NCBI RefSeq assembly: GCF_012163145.1
Contig: NZ_JAAVTX010000007.1
Span: forward strand, 1 to 64,000
DNA length: 64,000 nucleotides
Origin: Falsiroseomonas frigidaquae
GTDB taxonomy: Bacteria > Pseudomonadota > Alphaproteobacteria > Acetobacterales > Acetobacteraceae
Reading direction: 5' to 3'
Positions 52,435-60,772 of the stretch are shown here, piece after piece. The notes below the pieces were generated by a model that saw only the letters and a list, made by a program, of their open reading frames with translations, did not search any database and was not told the origin of the DNA. Both the position numbers and the translations under genes were made by a program. Numbering within the stretch: the first letter of the stretch is position 1; the number at the start of each line of letters is the position of its first letter.

Positions 52435-52823
52435 GCCGGCACCGCCGCCCGGCGCAGGGCCAGGATCTGCAAGGCGGTGAACCCGCCGGCGATGGTGGCC
52501 TGCGCCAGGATGAAGGCGGTGCCCAGCCGGCCGGGCGCCAGGCCGAACGCGCCGGCCGCGAGCAGCAGGCTGTCCAGCACCCACAGCGCATTCACCGCGA
52601 TGATGGTGAGTACCGCGCCGCGGGCAGGTGCCGCGCGGCTGCCGGTGAAGCCGACGAAGGCGGCCCAGGGCAGCAGCGCCAGGCCGGCGCCGCGCAGCAG
52701 ACCCTCCGGCAAATCAAGCGGCACGGCCAGCGCCCCGGCACCGGCCGCCAGCAGCAGGCCGGAGGCGGCGCAGGCGGCGGCATCGCCGAGCAGCGCGAGC
52801 TTCAGCAGGGGTGTGTCGGGCAT
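52431..52823 (-). CDS. small four-helix membrane protein, unknown
   Basis: 130-aa hydrophobic protein with four predicted transmembrane helices (LALLGDAAACAASGLLLAAG, GAGLALLPWAAFVGFTG, AVLTIIAVNALWVLDSLLLA, GTAFILAQATIAGGFTALQI). No family could be named with confidence. The ATG at 52823 (MPDTPLLK) is preferred, with GGAGG about eight bases upstream on the minus strand; an earlier in-frame ATG adds 11 residues. Translationally coupled to the downstream hydrolase and divergent from the XRE regulator, which probably controls both. Confidence 0.72.
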   Translation of the reverse strand: MPDTPLLKLALLGDAAACAASGLLLAAGAGALAVPLDLPEGLLRGAGLALLPWAAFVGFTGSRAAPARGAVLTIIAVNALWVLDSLLLAAGAFGLAPGRLGTAFILAQATIAGGFTALQILALRRAAVPA

Positions 52824-52935
52824 CGGGAACCTCCTTCTGGTATCCAATGCCCGCACCCAACACCCGCCCGGCGCCGCTGCGCGATAACCTCGGAGGTCAT
52901 GGGAAGCCGGCGTGGCACGGAGCTAGGATGCCGCC

Positions 52936-53727
52936 ATGTCCAGCCCCCACCCGCCTGCCCATCCACCGGTCGGCACCCTGCTGCGCGAATGGCGCCAGCG
53001 CCGCCGCCGCAGCCAGCTCGACCTCGCATTGGATGCCGAGGTTTCCACCCGGCATCTCAGCTATGTCGAATCCGGCCGCGCCAGCCCGAGCCGGGAGATG
53101 GTGCTGCGCCTGGCAGCCCAGCTCGACGTGCCGCTGCGCGCCCGCAACACGCTGCTGCTGGCCGCCGGCTACGCCCCCGCCTATCGGGAGGATGCGGCGA
53201 TGGAGGGTGTGCGGGAGGCGCTGCAGATGATCCTGGACGCGCAGGCCCCCAATCCTGCCCTGGCGGTGGACCGCCACTGGCAGCTGGTGGCGGCGAATGC
53301 GGTGCTGCCGAAGCTGCTGGCAGGCCTCGATGCCGCGCTGCTGGCACCGCCGGTGAATGTGCTGCGCCTCAGCCTGCATCCGGCCGGGCTGGCGGCGCGT
53401 ATCGCGAACCTGTCCGAGTGGCGCGCCCATGTGCTGGAACGGCTGCACCGGCAGGTGGAGGCAAGCGGCGATCCGGTGCTGGCCGATCTGCTGGCCGGGC
53501 TGCGCGCGCTGCCCGCCCCGCCCCCTTCGGCGCCCAGCAGCCCGGGGCTGGCCCCCGGCGGCGTGGTGGTGCCGCTGCTGCTGGACAGTGCTGCCGGGCG
53601 CCTCGCCTTGCTGTCCACCACCACCGTCTTCGGCACGCCGGTGGAGGTGACGCTGTCCGAACTGGCGATCGAGGCCTTCTACCCGGCCGATGCCGAAACG
53701 GCCGCGCGCCTGCGGGCGCTAGCCTAG
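52936..53727 (+). CDS. XRE-family regulator with MmyB-like ligand-binding domain
   Basis: 263-aa regulator: N-terminal Cro/CI helix-turn-helix (about 14-70; REWRQRRRRSQLDLALDAEV, STRHLSYVESGRASPSREMV), then an MmyB-type PAS-like ligand-binding domain (about 105-260; LAVDRHWQLVAANAVLPKLL, LSTTTVFGTPVEVTLSELAI). MmyB-like proteins are thought to bind fatty acids. Divergent from the small membrane-protein/hydrolase pair with about 110 bases between, the classic place for a local regulator. Its stop overlaps the end of the convergent amidase gene. Confidence 0.9.
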   Translation: MSSPHPPAHPPVGTLLREWRQRRRRSQLDLALDAEVSTRHLSYVESGRASPSREMVLRLAAQLDVPLRARNTLLLAAGYAPAYREDAAMEGVREALQMILDAQAPNPALAVDRHWQLVAANAVLPKLLAGLDAALLAPPVNVLRLSLHPAGLAARIANLSEWRAHVLERLHRQVEASGDPVLADLLAGLRALPAPPPSAPSSPGLAPGGVVVPLLLDSAAGRLALLSTTTVFGTPVEVTLSELAIEAFYPADAETAARLRALA

Positions 53728-54987
53728 CGCCGCCTGCACCCAGCGCGCGGTGGCCAGCAGCGCCGGGTCTTCCGCGATCCGGCCGACTAGCTGCACGCCC
53801 ATCGGCAATCCCTTCGGCCCCGTACCGACGGGGATGGTCACGTTCGGCCCGTACAGCAGCGTCCAGAGCAGGTTGAAGGTGGCGTCGCCAGTATAGGCCA
53901 GCCCCTCCGGCGCCTCGCCCGGGGCCGAGGGGGTCAGCACCGCGTCGAAGCCGGCGGTCCAGTCCAGGAAGGCTGCGCGGGCGGCCATGGCGGCGCGTCG
54001 CGCCTCGCCGAGCTTGGCCGGCGGGAAGCCGCTGGCCCAGTCCAGCCGGTCCAGCAGCACGGCGGAAATCTGCGCCCGCGCCTCGGCATATTCCCAGGCG
54101 AGGCCCTGCCGGGTTTCCATGTTCATCATGTAGGGGTGCAGCTCGGCCGCCTGCAGCAGGGCATCCGGCAGGGGCGCCTCCACCACCTCCGCCCCGGCGG
54201 CGCGGGCGGCGTCCGCGGCGCGGTGCAGCAGCGCCACCGTCTCCGCCGTCGCATCGCCCGGCGCCTGGCCCAGGCTGAGCAGCAGCCGCGGCGCGCGGTC
54301 CCGCTTCGCCTCCGGGTCCTGGTAGTCGCGGCCTGTCATGGCGCCCATCGCCAGCGCGCAATCGGCGACGCTGCGGGCCATGATGCCGATGGTGTCGAGG
54401 CTTTCCGAACACACCTTCATGCCGCCCCGGTGGAAGGTGCCGTAGGTCGGCTTGAAGCCGACCACGCCGCAATAGGCCGCCGGCCGCACGATGCTGCCCG
54501 CGGTCTGCGTGCCGAAGGCGATCGGCGCCATGAAATCCGCCACGGCGGCGGCGGAGCCGGAGGAAGATCCGCCGGGGGTATGCGCGGCGTTGTGCGGGTT
54601 GCTGGTGGCGCCCGGGCTGCGGGTGGCGAATTCGGTGGTGACGGTCTTGCCGATGATCACGCCGCCGGCCGCCTTCGCCGCGGCCACCGCCGCCGAATCG
54701 CCGCGCGGCCGGTGCCCGGCCCAGATCGGCGAGCCATAGCCGGTCGGCATGTCGCCCGTATCCAGCACGTCCTTCACCGCCACCGGAATGCCGGTGAGCG
54801 GGCCGGGCCGGGCCTTTGCCGCGTTGCGTCGCGCCTGGGCGGGATCGAGGTGGATGAAGGCGCGCACCGCCGGCTCCCGCGCCGCGGCGCGGGCCAGGCA
54901 GGCCTCCATCAGATCCGTGGCGGTAAGCCGGCCGGCGGCGATGGCGCGGGCGGCTTCGGTGGCGGTCATGCGGTTCGGTTCGGTCAT
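53719..54987 (-). CDS. amidase (amidase-signature family)
   Basis: 422-aa amidase-signature enzyme. Predicted Ser-cisSer-Lys triad: Lys72 (VAVKDVLDTG), Ser141 (TPGGSSSGSAAA) and nucleophile Ser165 (TQTAGSIVRP). The substrate is unknown. ATG at 54987 starts MTEPNRMTATEA; the upstream open frame (to 55086) is formed by the repeat region and is not coding-like. It is divergent from the hypothetical gene at 55095 across three tandem 22-bp repeats. Confidence 0.88.
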   Translation of the reverse strand: MTEPNRMTATEAARAIAAGRLTATDLMEACLARAAAREPAVRAFIHLDPAQARRNAAKARPGPLTGIPVAVKDVLDTGDMPTGYGSPIWAGHRPRGDSAAVAAAKAAGGVIIGKTVTTEFATRSPGATSNPHNAAHTPGGSSSGSAAAVADFMAPIAFGTQTAGSIVRPAAYCGVVGFKPTYGTFHRGGMKVCSESLDTIGIMARSVADCALAMGAMTGRDYQDPEAKRDRAPRLLLSLGQAPGDATAETVALLHRAADAARAAGAEVVEAPLPDALLQAAELHPYMMNMETRQGLAWEYAEARAQISAVLLDRLDWASGFPPAKLGEARRAAMAARAAFLDWTAGFDAVLTPSAPGEAPEGLAYTGDATFNLLWTLLYGPNVTIPVGTGPKGLPMGVQLVGRIAEDPALLATARWVQAALG

Positions 54988-55006
54988 GGGCGCATCACGC
55001 CACGCC

Positions 55007-55072
55007 GCAAGGCGTTTGCGAAGACTCCGCAAGGCGTTTGCGAAGACTCCCAGCAGCGTTTGCGAAGCCGCT
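55007..55072. repeat. three tandem 22-bp repeats with CGCAA-N5-TTGCG palindrome
   Basis: Tandem units start at 55007, 55029 and 55051. The first two are identical and each carries the inverted repeat CGCAA-GGCGT-TTGCG; the third keeps CGTTTGCGAAG but has lost the left half-site. They lie in the roughly 105-base space between the divergently transcribed amidase and hypothetical genes, so repeated operators (centres two helical turns apart) for a transcription factor are a natural reading. Confidence 0.6.
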
Positions 55073-55094
55073 CGCCGATGCCACATAGAAGACC

Positions 55095-55595
55095 ATGCCC
55101 GAGCAAGCGATCACCCTGGCCGCCGCCGAAGACGGCAGCCTGTCTTATGCCATCCCGCTGTCCCCCGAAGCCCTGCCCGCCGTCAGCCCCACGGCGCTGC
55201 TCGGCGCCTGGGATGCGGCGCGCGCGCATGCCCAATCCGGCCGCTGGGGACCGGTGCGGCGCATGCTGTTCCGCGGGCCGGAGGGTGCCGCCATCGTCTT
55301 CGCCATCGCCGACCGTGATGCGCGGTCCTGGGCCGAGGCGGTGGACCGGCGCGCGGACCTCGCCACCCTGCCGGGACTCGCGCTGTGCCTGCGGCTGCTG
55401 GCGCTGGTCGAGGTGATGGGGCGCAGCGGCTGGATGGCCGGATTGTTCACCGTCACGGCCGATGGGGTGGAGATGCACCCTTCCCTGTTGCGCGCCGCCG
55501 CCGCCATGCCGCTGGATGCCGGTGCCAGGTTCGACGCGGAGGCGCTTCGGGGTTTATTGTCGCGCGCGCTGCCCGCATCCCGCGTCCCGGCCTGA
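55095..55595 (+). CDS. hypothetical protein
   Basis: 166-aa soluble alpha/beta protein with no recognised family; pieces include AYAIPLS-like SYAIPLSPEALPAV, LLGAWDAARAHAQSGRWGPV and FAIADRDARSWAEAVDRRAD. No signal peptide or membrane helix. Followed closely by a lipoprotein gene on the same strand. No function is proposed. Confidence 0.7.
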   Translation: MPEQAITLAAAEDGSLSYAIPLSPEALPAVSPTALLGAWDAARAHAQSGRWGPVRRMLFRGPEGAAIVFAIADRDARSWAEAVDRRADLATLPGLALCLRLLALVEVMGRSGWMAGLFTVTADGVEMHPSLLRAAAAMPLDAGARFDAEALRGLLSRALPASRVPA

Positions 55596-55617
55596 CGCCC
55601 GCCCGAAAGTCCCCTTC

Positions 55618-55968
55618 ATGCCCCGCCACCAAGCCCTTCCCCTGACCGCCCTGCTGCTGGGCCTCACGGGTTGCAGCCTGCCACTGCCGACGCCGATTTC
55701 CGCGCCGCCGCCGCCGCCCCCCGGGCAGCGCGACGCCGCCTATGAGGCCTGCCGGGCCGAGGCGACGCGGGTGGTGCAATACCGCGAGCGCGGCCAGCAG
55801 ATGCGCACCGACGAGACCGAGTCGAGCCGCGGCACCCTGTCCGTCGCCCCCTATAGCCGGGTCGAGTCGGATCGCGGCGCGCAGCAGATCGACCGCGACC
55901 GGCTGATCGCCGACTGCCTCCGGGCGGCCCCGGCCACCCCTCTCGCCCCGCCGCAACGCACCCGCTGA
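55618..55968 (+). CDS. predicted small lipoprotein
   Basis: 116-aa protein with a lipoprotein signal peptide (LPLTALLLGLTGCSLP, lipobox LTGC), a Pro-rich spacer (TPISAPPPPPPG), and a short conserved-looking core (AAYEACRAEATRVVQYRERG). Function unknown. It sits 23 bases after the hypothetical gene and a few bases before the MFS gene, so it could be part of a small operon. Confidence 0.75.
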   Translation: MPRHQALPLTALLLGLTGCSLPLPTPISAPPPPPPGQRDAAYEACRAEATRVVQYRERGQQMRTDETESSRGTLSVAPYSRVESDRGAQQIDRDRLIADCLRAAPATPLAPPQRTR

Positions 55969-55974
55969 CGCGGG

Positions 55975-57240
55975 GTGGCGTCCTCCAACGCGCTCGCGCG
56001 CGCGCTTTCCACGCGCGACTCGCGGCTGTTCTTTGCCGGCTCGATGGTCGCCTGGACCGGGCTGTGGATGCAGCGGATCGCGGTGTCCTGGCTCGCCTGG
56101 GAACTGACCGGCAGCGCCTTCTGGGTCGGCATGGTGGCATTCTGCGACCTGGCGCCCGCGGTGCTGATCAGCCCCCTGGCCGGCGCCATGGCGGACCGCG
56201 TGGACCGCGTGAAGCTGGCGATGTGGACCCAGGTGGCGATCGCCCTGCAGGCCATGGCAGTGGCCGGGCTGACCTATAGCGGCCACATGACCATCGCCCT
56301 GCTCCTGGTGCTCGAGGTCTGCGGCGGCACCGCCTCCAGCTTCGCCCAGCCGGCGCGGCAGACACTGATGCCCGGCATCGTCGCCCGCGCCGACCTGCCC
56401 GCCGCGGTGGCCGCCAATTCGCTGTGCTTCGCCGTGGCGCGCTTCATCGGGCCGGCCATCGCCGGGCCGGTGATCGCCATCTGGGGCGTGGTGCCGGCCA
56501 TCGCCGGCAATGCGGTGGGCTACCTGTTCGCCTGCCTGACCATCGCGCTGCTGCGGGTCGACCCGAAGGAACGCCGCGGCCACCCGGTGTCCAAGAGCCT
56601 GGGCGCGGAGGTGGTGGAAGGGCTGCGCTACGCCGCGCGCCACCCCGGCCTTGGCCCGCTGCTGCTGTATGCGGCGCTGGGCGCGCTGATGCTGCGTGGC
56701 GTGCAGGAAATCCTGCCCCCCTTCGTCGAGCGGCTGTTTGGCCGCGGCGCGGAGAGCCTGGCGGTGCTGACCGCCTGCTTCGGCATCGGCGCGCTGATCA
56801 CCGGCCTGTGGGTCGCCTCCCGCGGGCGGCTGGAGGGGGTGACGCGGCTGGCGATCTTCGGCGCGCTGGCGCAGGCGATCGCGACGGTGGGCTTCGTGGC
56901 GACGGGGTATTTCCCGCTCGGCATGCTGTGCGCCGCGCTGATCGGCGGCTTCGCCTCGATGCACGGAATCAGCGTGCAGACCCTGATCCAGAGCGCGACG
57001 GACCCGACCTATCGCGGCCGCATGCTGAGCCTCTGGGGCCTGATCACCCGTGCCTTCCCGGCGCTCGGCGCGCTGGGGCTCGGTGCGGCGGGAGAGGTGT
57101 TCGGCCTGCAATGGCCGACCCTGGTGGCCGTGGCACTGTTCCTCGGCGTGTTCGGCTGGGGCATGACACGGCTGCGGCGGATGGAAGCCGAGTTGGAAGG
57201 CCCGCCGGCAAGCCCGGGTGGCGAGACAGGGAGATCGTGA
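55975..57240 (+). CDS. MFS transporter (EntS/DHA-type exporter)
   Basis: 421-aa major-facilitator protein with 12 predicted helices; MFS_3 (enterobactin-exporter-like) features: SRLFFAGSMVAWTGLWMQRI, motif A-like GAMADRVDRVKLAM, and VAANSLCFAVARFIGPAIAG. The substrate is unknown. GTG start seven bases after the lipoprotein stop; its stop overlaps the next gene (TGATG), so the oxidoreductase is coupled to it. Confidence 0.9.
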   Translation: MASSNALARALSTRDSRLFFAGSMVAWTGLWMQRIAVSWLAWELTGSAFWVGMVAFCDLAPAVLISPLAGAMADRVDRVKLAMWTQVAIALQAMAVAGLTYSGHMTIALLLVLEVCGGTASSFAQPARQTLMPGIVARADLPAAVAANSLCFAVARFIGPAIAGPVIAIWGVVPAIAGNAVGYLFACLTIALLRVDPKERRGHPVSKSLGAEVVEGLRYAARHPGLGPLLLYAALGALMLRGVQEILPPFVERLFGRGAESLAVLTACFGIGALITGLWVASRGRLEGVTRLAIFGALAQAIATVGFVATGYFPLGMLCAALIGGFASMHGISVQTLIQSATDPTYRGRMLSLWGLITRAFPALGALGLGAAGEVFGLQWPTLVAVALFLGVFGWGMTRLRRMEAELEGPPASPGGETGRS

Positions 57241-58217
57241 TGCTGAACGCGGCAATCGTGGGCATGGGCCGCTGGGGCCAGATGCTGGTCAACAGCGTGC
57301 AGGGCCAGCAGGGGGCACCGATCCGCTTCGTCGCGGGCAGTACCCGCAGCCCGGACAAGGCGCGCGACTGGGCGGGGCAGCAACGCATCCGCATCCTGCC
57401 GGATTTCGCCAGCGTGCTGGCGGACCCGGAGGTGCAGGCCGTGGTGCTGGCCACGCCGCACGCCCAGCACGCGGAACAGGTGATCGCCGCCGCCCGCGCC
57501 GGCAAGCATGTGTTCGTCGAGAAGCCTTTCACGCTGGACCGCGCCAGCGCCGCCGCCGCGGTGCAGGCCTGCAGGGAGGCCGGGGTGGTGATGGCGCTCG
57601 GCCACAACCGCCGCTTCCTGCCGGCGGTGGCGCAGATGAAGGCGATGCTGGCGGATGGCAGCCTCGGCACGCTGCTGCATGTCGATGGCCAGTTCAGCGG
57701 GCCCGGCGCGCGCGGCTACCAGCCAGGCATGTGGCGGGCGGACCGCGCCGAAAGCCCGCTGGGCGGCATGGGCGGCATGGGCATCCACATGATCGACATG
57801 ATCATCCACCTGGCCGGGCGCTTCCGGCAGGTGACGGTGCAGAGCCATGCGCTGGTCTCGAAGACCATCGACGACACCACGGCGATGCTCGGCCTGCTGG
57901 AATCGGGCGCCACCGTGAATTTTGCGACCTTGGCGCTCACCCCCTCCTTCTGGCGGGTGGCGCTATACGGCACCGAGGGAATCCTGGTGCTGCAGGGCCA
58001 TGAGAACCTGTCCTTCACCCCGCGGGAGGGTGAGCCCTGGGTGAAGACCTATCCGAAGACCGACATCGAAGCCGCTGAACTTGCGGCCTTCGCGGCGGCC
58101 GTCGCCGGCGGCCCGGCCTATCCGCTGCCGGTCGACCAGGCGATCCATGGCGTCGCGGTGTTCGAGGCGATGATCGGCGCCGCCGCCTCCGGCAGCAGCT
58201 ACGCCGTGGTGGCGTAG
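57240..58217 (+). CDS. Gfo/Idh/MocA family oxidoreductase
   Basis: 325-aa NAD(P)-dependent oxidoreductase. Rossmann glycine motif AIVGMGRWGQMLV at the N-terminus, the EKP motif in HVFVEKPFTLD, and the conserved HMIDMIIHL catalytic helix after GMGGMGIH. Such enzymes act on sugars or inositols; the substrate is unknown. The ATG overlaps the MFS stop, suggesting linked transport and metabolism. Confidence 0.9.
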   Translation: MLNAAIVGMGRWGQMLVNSVQGQQGAPIRFVAGSTRSPDKARDWAGQQRIRILPDFASVLADPEVQAVVLATPHAQHAEQVIAAARAGKHVFVEKPFTLDRASAAAAVQACREAGVVMALGHNRRFLPAVAQMKAMLADGSLGTLLHVDGQFSGPGARGYQPGMWRADRAESPLGGMGGMGIHMIDMIIHLAGRFRQVTVQSHALVSKTIDDTTAMLGLLESGATVNFATLALTPSFWRVALYGTEGILVLQGHENLSFTPREGEPWVKTYPKTDIEAAELAAFAAAVAGGPAYPLPVDQAIHGVAVFEAMIGAAASGSSYAVVA

Positions 58218-58245
58218 GCTGGCGCGGGTGCGGTAGCCTCGGCGC

Positions 58246-58536
58246 ATGACGAAGCGCCGCACCCTGCTGACCTGCCTGCCCATCGCGCTCGCCCCGGGCG
58301 CGGCGGGCGCCTTCCGGCTCGAGGCGCCATCGGCCGAGACCGCCGCCGACTACGGCAGCGGCTGCCCGGACGCCCATGCGGCGCTGCGGGCGGAGGTGGA
58401 GCGGATGCTGGAAGGCCGGAAGCTGCCCCCGGCGCTGGAGCCGCGCATCGCGAGCCTGGCGCGCTGCCCCTTCTGCGGCTGCGCGGTGGCCGGCGCGGCC
58501 GATCACGGCGAGGATCGCCCCCCGACCGGGGGCTGA
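58246..58536 (+). CDS. small secreted protein with C-P-F-C-G-C motif
   Basis: 96-aa protein with a signal peptide that has a twin-arginine-like start (TKRRTLLTCLPIALAPGAAG), a helical middle (HAALRAEVERMLEGR), and a cysteine cluster RCPFCGCAVAG near the C-terminus, which could bind metal or be redox active. No family is recognised. It lies 28 bases after the oxidoreductase and 80 before ridA. Confidence 0.6.
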   Translation: MTKRRTLLTCLPIALAPGAAGAFRLEAPSAETAADYGSGCPDAHAALRAEVERMLEGRKLPPALEPRIASLARCPFCGCAVAGAADHGEDRPPTGG

Positions 58537-58615
58537 TGCCGTTGCCTCACCTTGCCGCCTCGGGCGACGCGGCTTAGGACAATCGCGCCAAAACCGCTCC
58601 AGGAGCATATGCGCA

Positions 58616-58966
58616 ATGTCCAAGATCACCCGCCAGGGCAGCAACCCGATCCTGTCCTCCTCGGTCGAGTACCACAACTTCGTCTACCTGGCCGGCATGA
58701 CGGCGGATGACCTGTCGCAGGACATCGCCGGGCAGACCCAGCAGGTGCTCGCCAAGATCGACGCCGCGCTGGAAGCCAATGGCACGGACAACACCCGCCT
58801 GCTGCAGGCGCAGATCTGGCTGAAGGACATCCGCGACCGCGACGCGATGAACAAGGTGTGGGTCAACTGGCTGGGCGAGGCCGGCCGCCCGGTGCGCGCC
58901 TGCGTCGAGGCGAACATGGCCGACCCGCGCCACCTGGTGGAGATCATGGTCACCGCCTGCCGCTGA
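58616..58966 (+). CDS. RidA family protein
   Basis: 116-aa Rid/YjgF/UK114 protein: SNPILSSSVEYHNFVYLAGM, TQQVLAKIDAALEANGTDNT, LLQAQIWLKDIRDRDAMNKV and RACVEANM with the conserved arginine that contacts the imine's carboxylate. RidA deaminates reactive enamines/imines. This one groups with shorter Rid subfamilies by its N-terminus. AGGAG lies ten bases upstream. It is followed by an intrinsic terminator. Confidence 0.9.
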   Translation: MSKITRQGSNPILSSSVEYHNFVYLAGMTADDLSQDIAGQTQQVLAKIDAALEANGTDNTRLLQAQIWLKDIRDRDAMNKVWVNWLGEAGRPVRACVEANMADPRHLVEIMVTACR

Positions 58967-58984
58967 GCTTCGCGTTCGCTTCAC

Positions 58985-59018
58985 CCCCCGCGTGGCTAAC
59001 GCCCGCGGGGGTTTTTTA
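58985..59018 (+). terminator. intrinsic terminator after ridA
   Basis: Eight-base-pair stem CCCCCGCG / CGCGGGGG with an 11-base loop, directly followed by TTTTTT, 19 bases after the ridA stop. This is a textbook rho-independent terminator, the only one of its kind seen in the window. Confidence 0.9.
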
Positions 59019-59320
59019 TTGCCGAATGGACAGGATCCATTCCGCGCCGACATGACAGCCATGTGACTCGATCTGGGCAGCCGGCGAATCCCGTGCCGGA
59101 GTGTGACATCCAGGACGCAACACTGTGGCTTCGTGTTTCGCCGTGTTTCATCCTAGGAAGATGATCTGTTCCTGGCCGCCGGCGGGGTGTCGACCCCGAC
59201 AATTCACCTCGTATTTCAACGCGTATCATCACAGCGGGTTGCCCGCCCCTGTCGCAGACGGTTACCGCAGCACTCAGGACGCGCCATCCGGGCCGGCCGA
59301 GGCAAGACAGGGGATCGTAG
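59019..59320. other. intergenic region before CHAP gene, no gene seen
   Basis: About 300 bases without a convincing gene: no open frame has a credible start or family match. It contains a small palindrome (GAATGGA / TCCATTC, 59024-59042) and somewhat lower GC than the neighbours. It probably holds the promoter and 5' leader of the CHAP-domain gene; no clear -35/-10 pair could be picked. Confidence 0.5.
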
Positions 59321-60232
59321 ATGCGGGCAAAACGCACGCTTGCAGCACTCTGTGTCCTGCTGGGCACCGCCCTGATGCAGGTGCCGGCCGAGGCTTCCGA
59401 ACGCGGCCCGCGCACGGCTCAGAAGCAGACTCGCCAGGTCCAGCCCGCCACGGCCGCGACCTCCTCCGCCGCGCAGCGTCGTGCCCATGCCGCCGCCCGC
59501 GCCACCGCCACCCGCCAGGCCGCAGCCGCCAGCCGGCAGGGCACCGCCGCCCAGCGCCGCCGCGCCGCATCCAGGCAGGAGGCCAGCGCCCAGCAGGGTG
59601 CCATGCACACGGCCCAGCAGGGCGTTCTGCACACGGCCCAGCAGGGCGTCATCCACACGGCCCCGCAGGGCCTGCTGCGCCCGGCCTTCGCCATGAGCGC
59701 CGGCACGCCGATCCTGCCCGTCTCGGTCGCCTCCAGCCTGTCCTGCGTGCCCTTCGCCCGCATGGCCACCGGCATGAACATCAGTGGCGACGCACGCCTC
59801 TGGTGGAGCAACGCGGCCGGCAGCTATGCCCGCGGCAATGCGCCGGAGCGTGGCTCCGTGCTCGCCTTCACCGCCTCGGGCGGCATGCGGCGGGGCCATG
59901 TCGCGGTGGTCAGCCGTGTGGTCGGCCCGCGCACCATCCATATCGATCATTCCAACTGGGGCGGCCCGGGCATCCGCCGCGGCAGCGTCATGCGCGGCGT
60001 CGTGGTGATGGACGTCTCCGACCGCAACGACTGGACGGCGGTGCGCGTGCAGGTCGGCCAAGACAGCGGCAATTTCGGTCGCACCTATCCGACGCATGGC
60101 TTCATCTACAACCGCCCCGCCGGCACACGGATGATGACGGCCGCGGCGCAGCGCTTGACCGAGGTGGCCGAATACCCCTCCCCGCACGCCGCGCAGCACC
60201 ATCGCCTGGCGGCGCAACTCCTGGATCGCTAG
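59321..60232 (+). CDS. secreted CHAP-domain protein (predicted cell-wall amidase/endopeptidase)
   Basis: 303-aa exported protein: signal peptide (LAALCVLLGTALMQVPAEA), then a long Ala/Arg/Gln-rich low-complexity region (30-94) and three near-copies of H-T-A-Q-Q-G (95-116). The CHAP domain follows (about 135-250) with predicted catalytic Cys142 (SLSCVPFARM) and His193 (RRGHVAVVSRV). CHAP enzymes cut peptidoglycan peptides, in autolysis or remodelling. It stands alone with a 300-base leader. Confidence 0.85.
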   Translation: MRAKRTLAALCVLLGTALMQVPAEASERGPRTAQKQTRQVQPATAATSSAAQRRAHAAARATATRQAAAASRQGTAAQRRRAASRQEASAQQGAMHTAQQGVLHTAQQGVIHTAPQGLLRPAFAMSAGTPILPVSVASSLSCVPFARMATGMNISGDARLWWSNAAGSYARGNAPERGSVLAFTASGGMRRGHVAVVSRVVGPRTIHIDHSNWGGPGIRRGSVMRGVVVMDVSDRNDWTAVRVQVGQDSGNFGRTYPTHGFIYNRPAGTRMMTAAAQRLTEVAEYPSPHAAQHHRLAAQLLDR

Positions 60233-60265
60233 GGCGTCTCGCCCCCGTAGACTGGGGTGCTTGTC

Positions 60266-60772
60266 ATGCATGAACGCGGCGCCGATGGCGCGGAACGGCT
60301 GCTGCTGGCGGATAGCGCCAGCCAGGGCGGCCAGATCCCCAACAACCCACGCCTGCCCGTGCTGCTGCATCGTGGCGCAACCACGCCGGGCGACCCGGCG
60401 GCGGCGGAGGCACTGTTCGCCCGCCATGGCTGGCCGCCGGCCTGGCGTAACGGGATCTACGACTTCGACCACTACCACCCGAACGCGCATGAGGCGCTGG
60501 CCATCGCCCAGGGCCATGTGCGCGTGCGCCTGGGCGCGGAAGCCGGGGTGACGCTGGAGCTGGTGGCCGGGGATGTGGTGGTGCTGCCGGCGGGCACGGC
60601 GCATCGCAACCTGGGCCAGTCGGCGGATCTGCTGGTGGTCGGCGCCTATCCGCCCGGCGACCCGCCGGAGCAGTTCACCGGGCGGCCGGGGGAGCGGGAA
60701 CGGGCGCTTCACGCCATCCCCGCAACGCCGGACCCGCCCTGCGACCCGGTGACCGGGCTGGCGTACCGCTAG
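60266..60772 (+). CDS. cupin-domain protein (YjlB-like)
   Basis: 168-aa single-domain cupin: FDHYHPNAHEALAIAQGHVR is cupin motif 1 with metal-binding His/Glu, and GDVVVLPAGTAHRNLGQS is motif 2. Length and motif order match YjlB-type proteins of unknown reaction. In-frame GTG (60257) and ATG (60266) starts are both possible. Its TAG stop overlaps the stop of convergent valS (CTAG). Confidence 0.85.
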   Translation: MHERGADGAERLLLADSASQGGQIPNNPRLPVLLHRGATTPGDPAAAEALFARHGWPPAWRNGIYDFDHYHPNAHEALAIAQGHVRVRLGAEAGVTLELVAGDVVVLPAGTAHRNLGQSADLLVVGAYPPGDPPEQFTGRPGERERALHAIPATPDPPCDPVTGLAYR

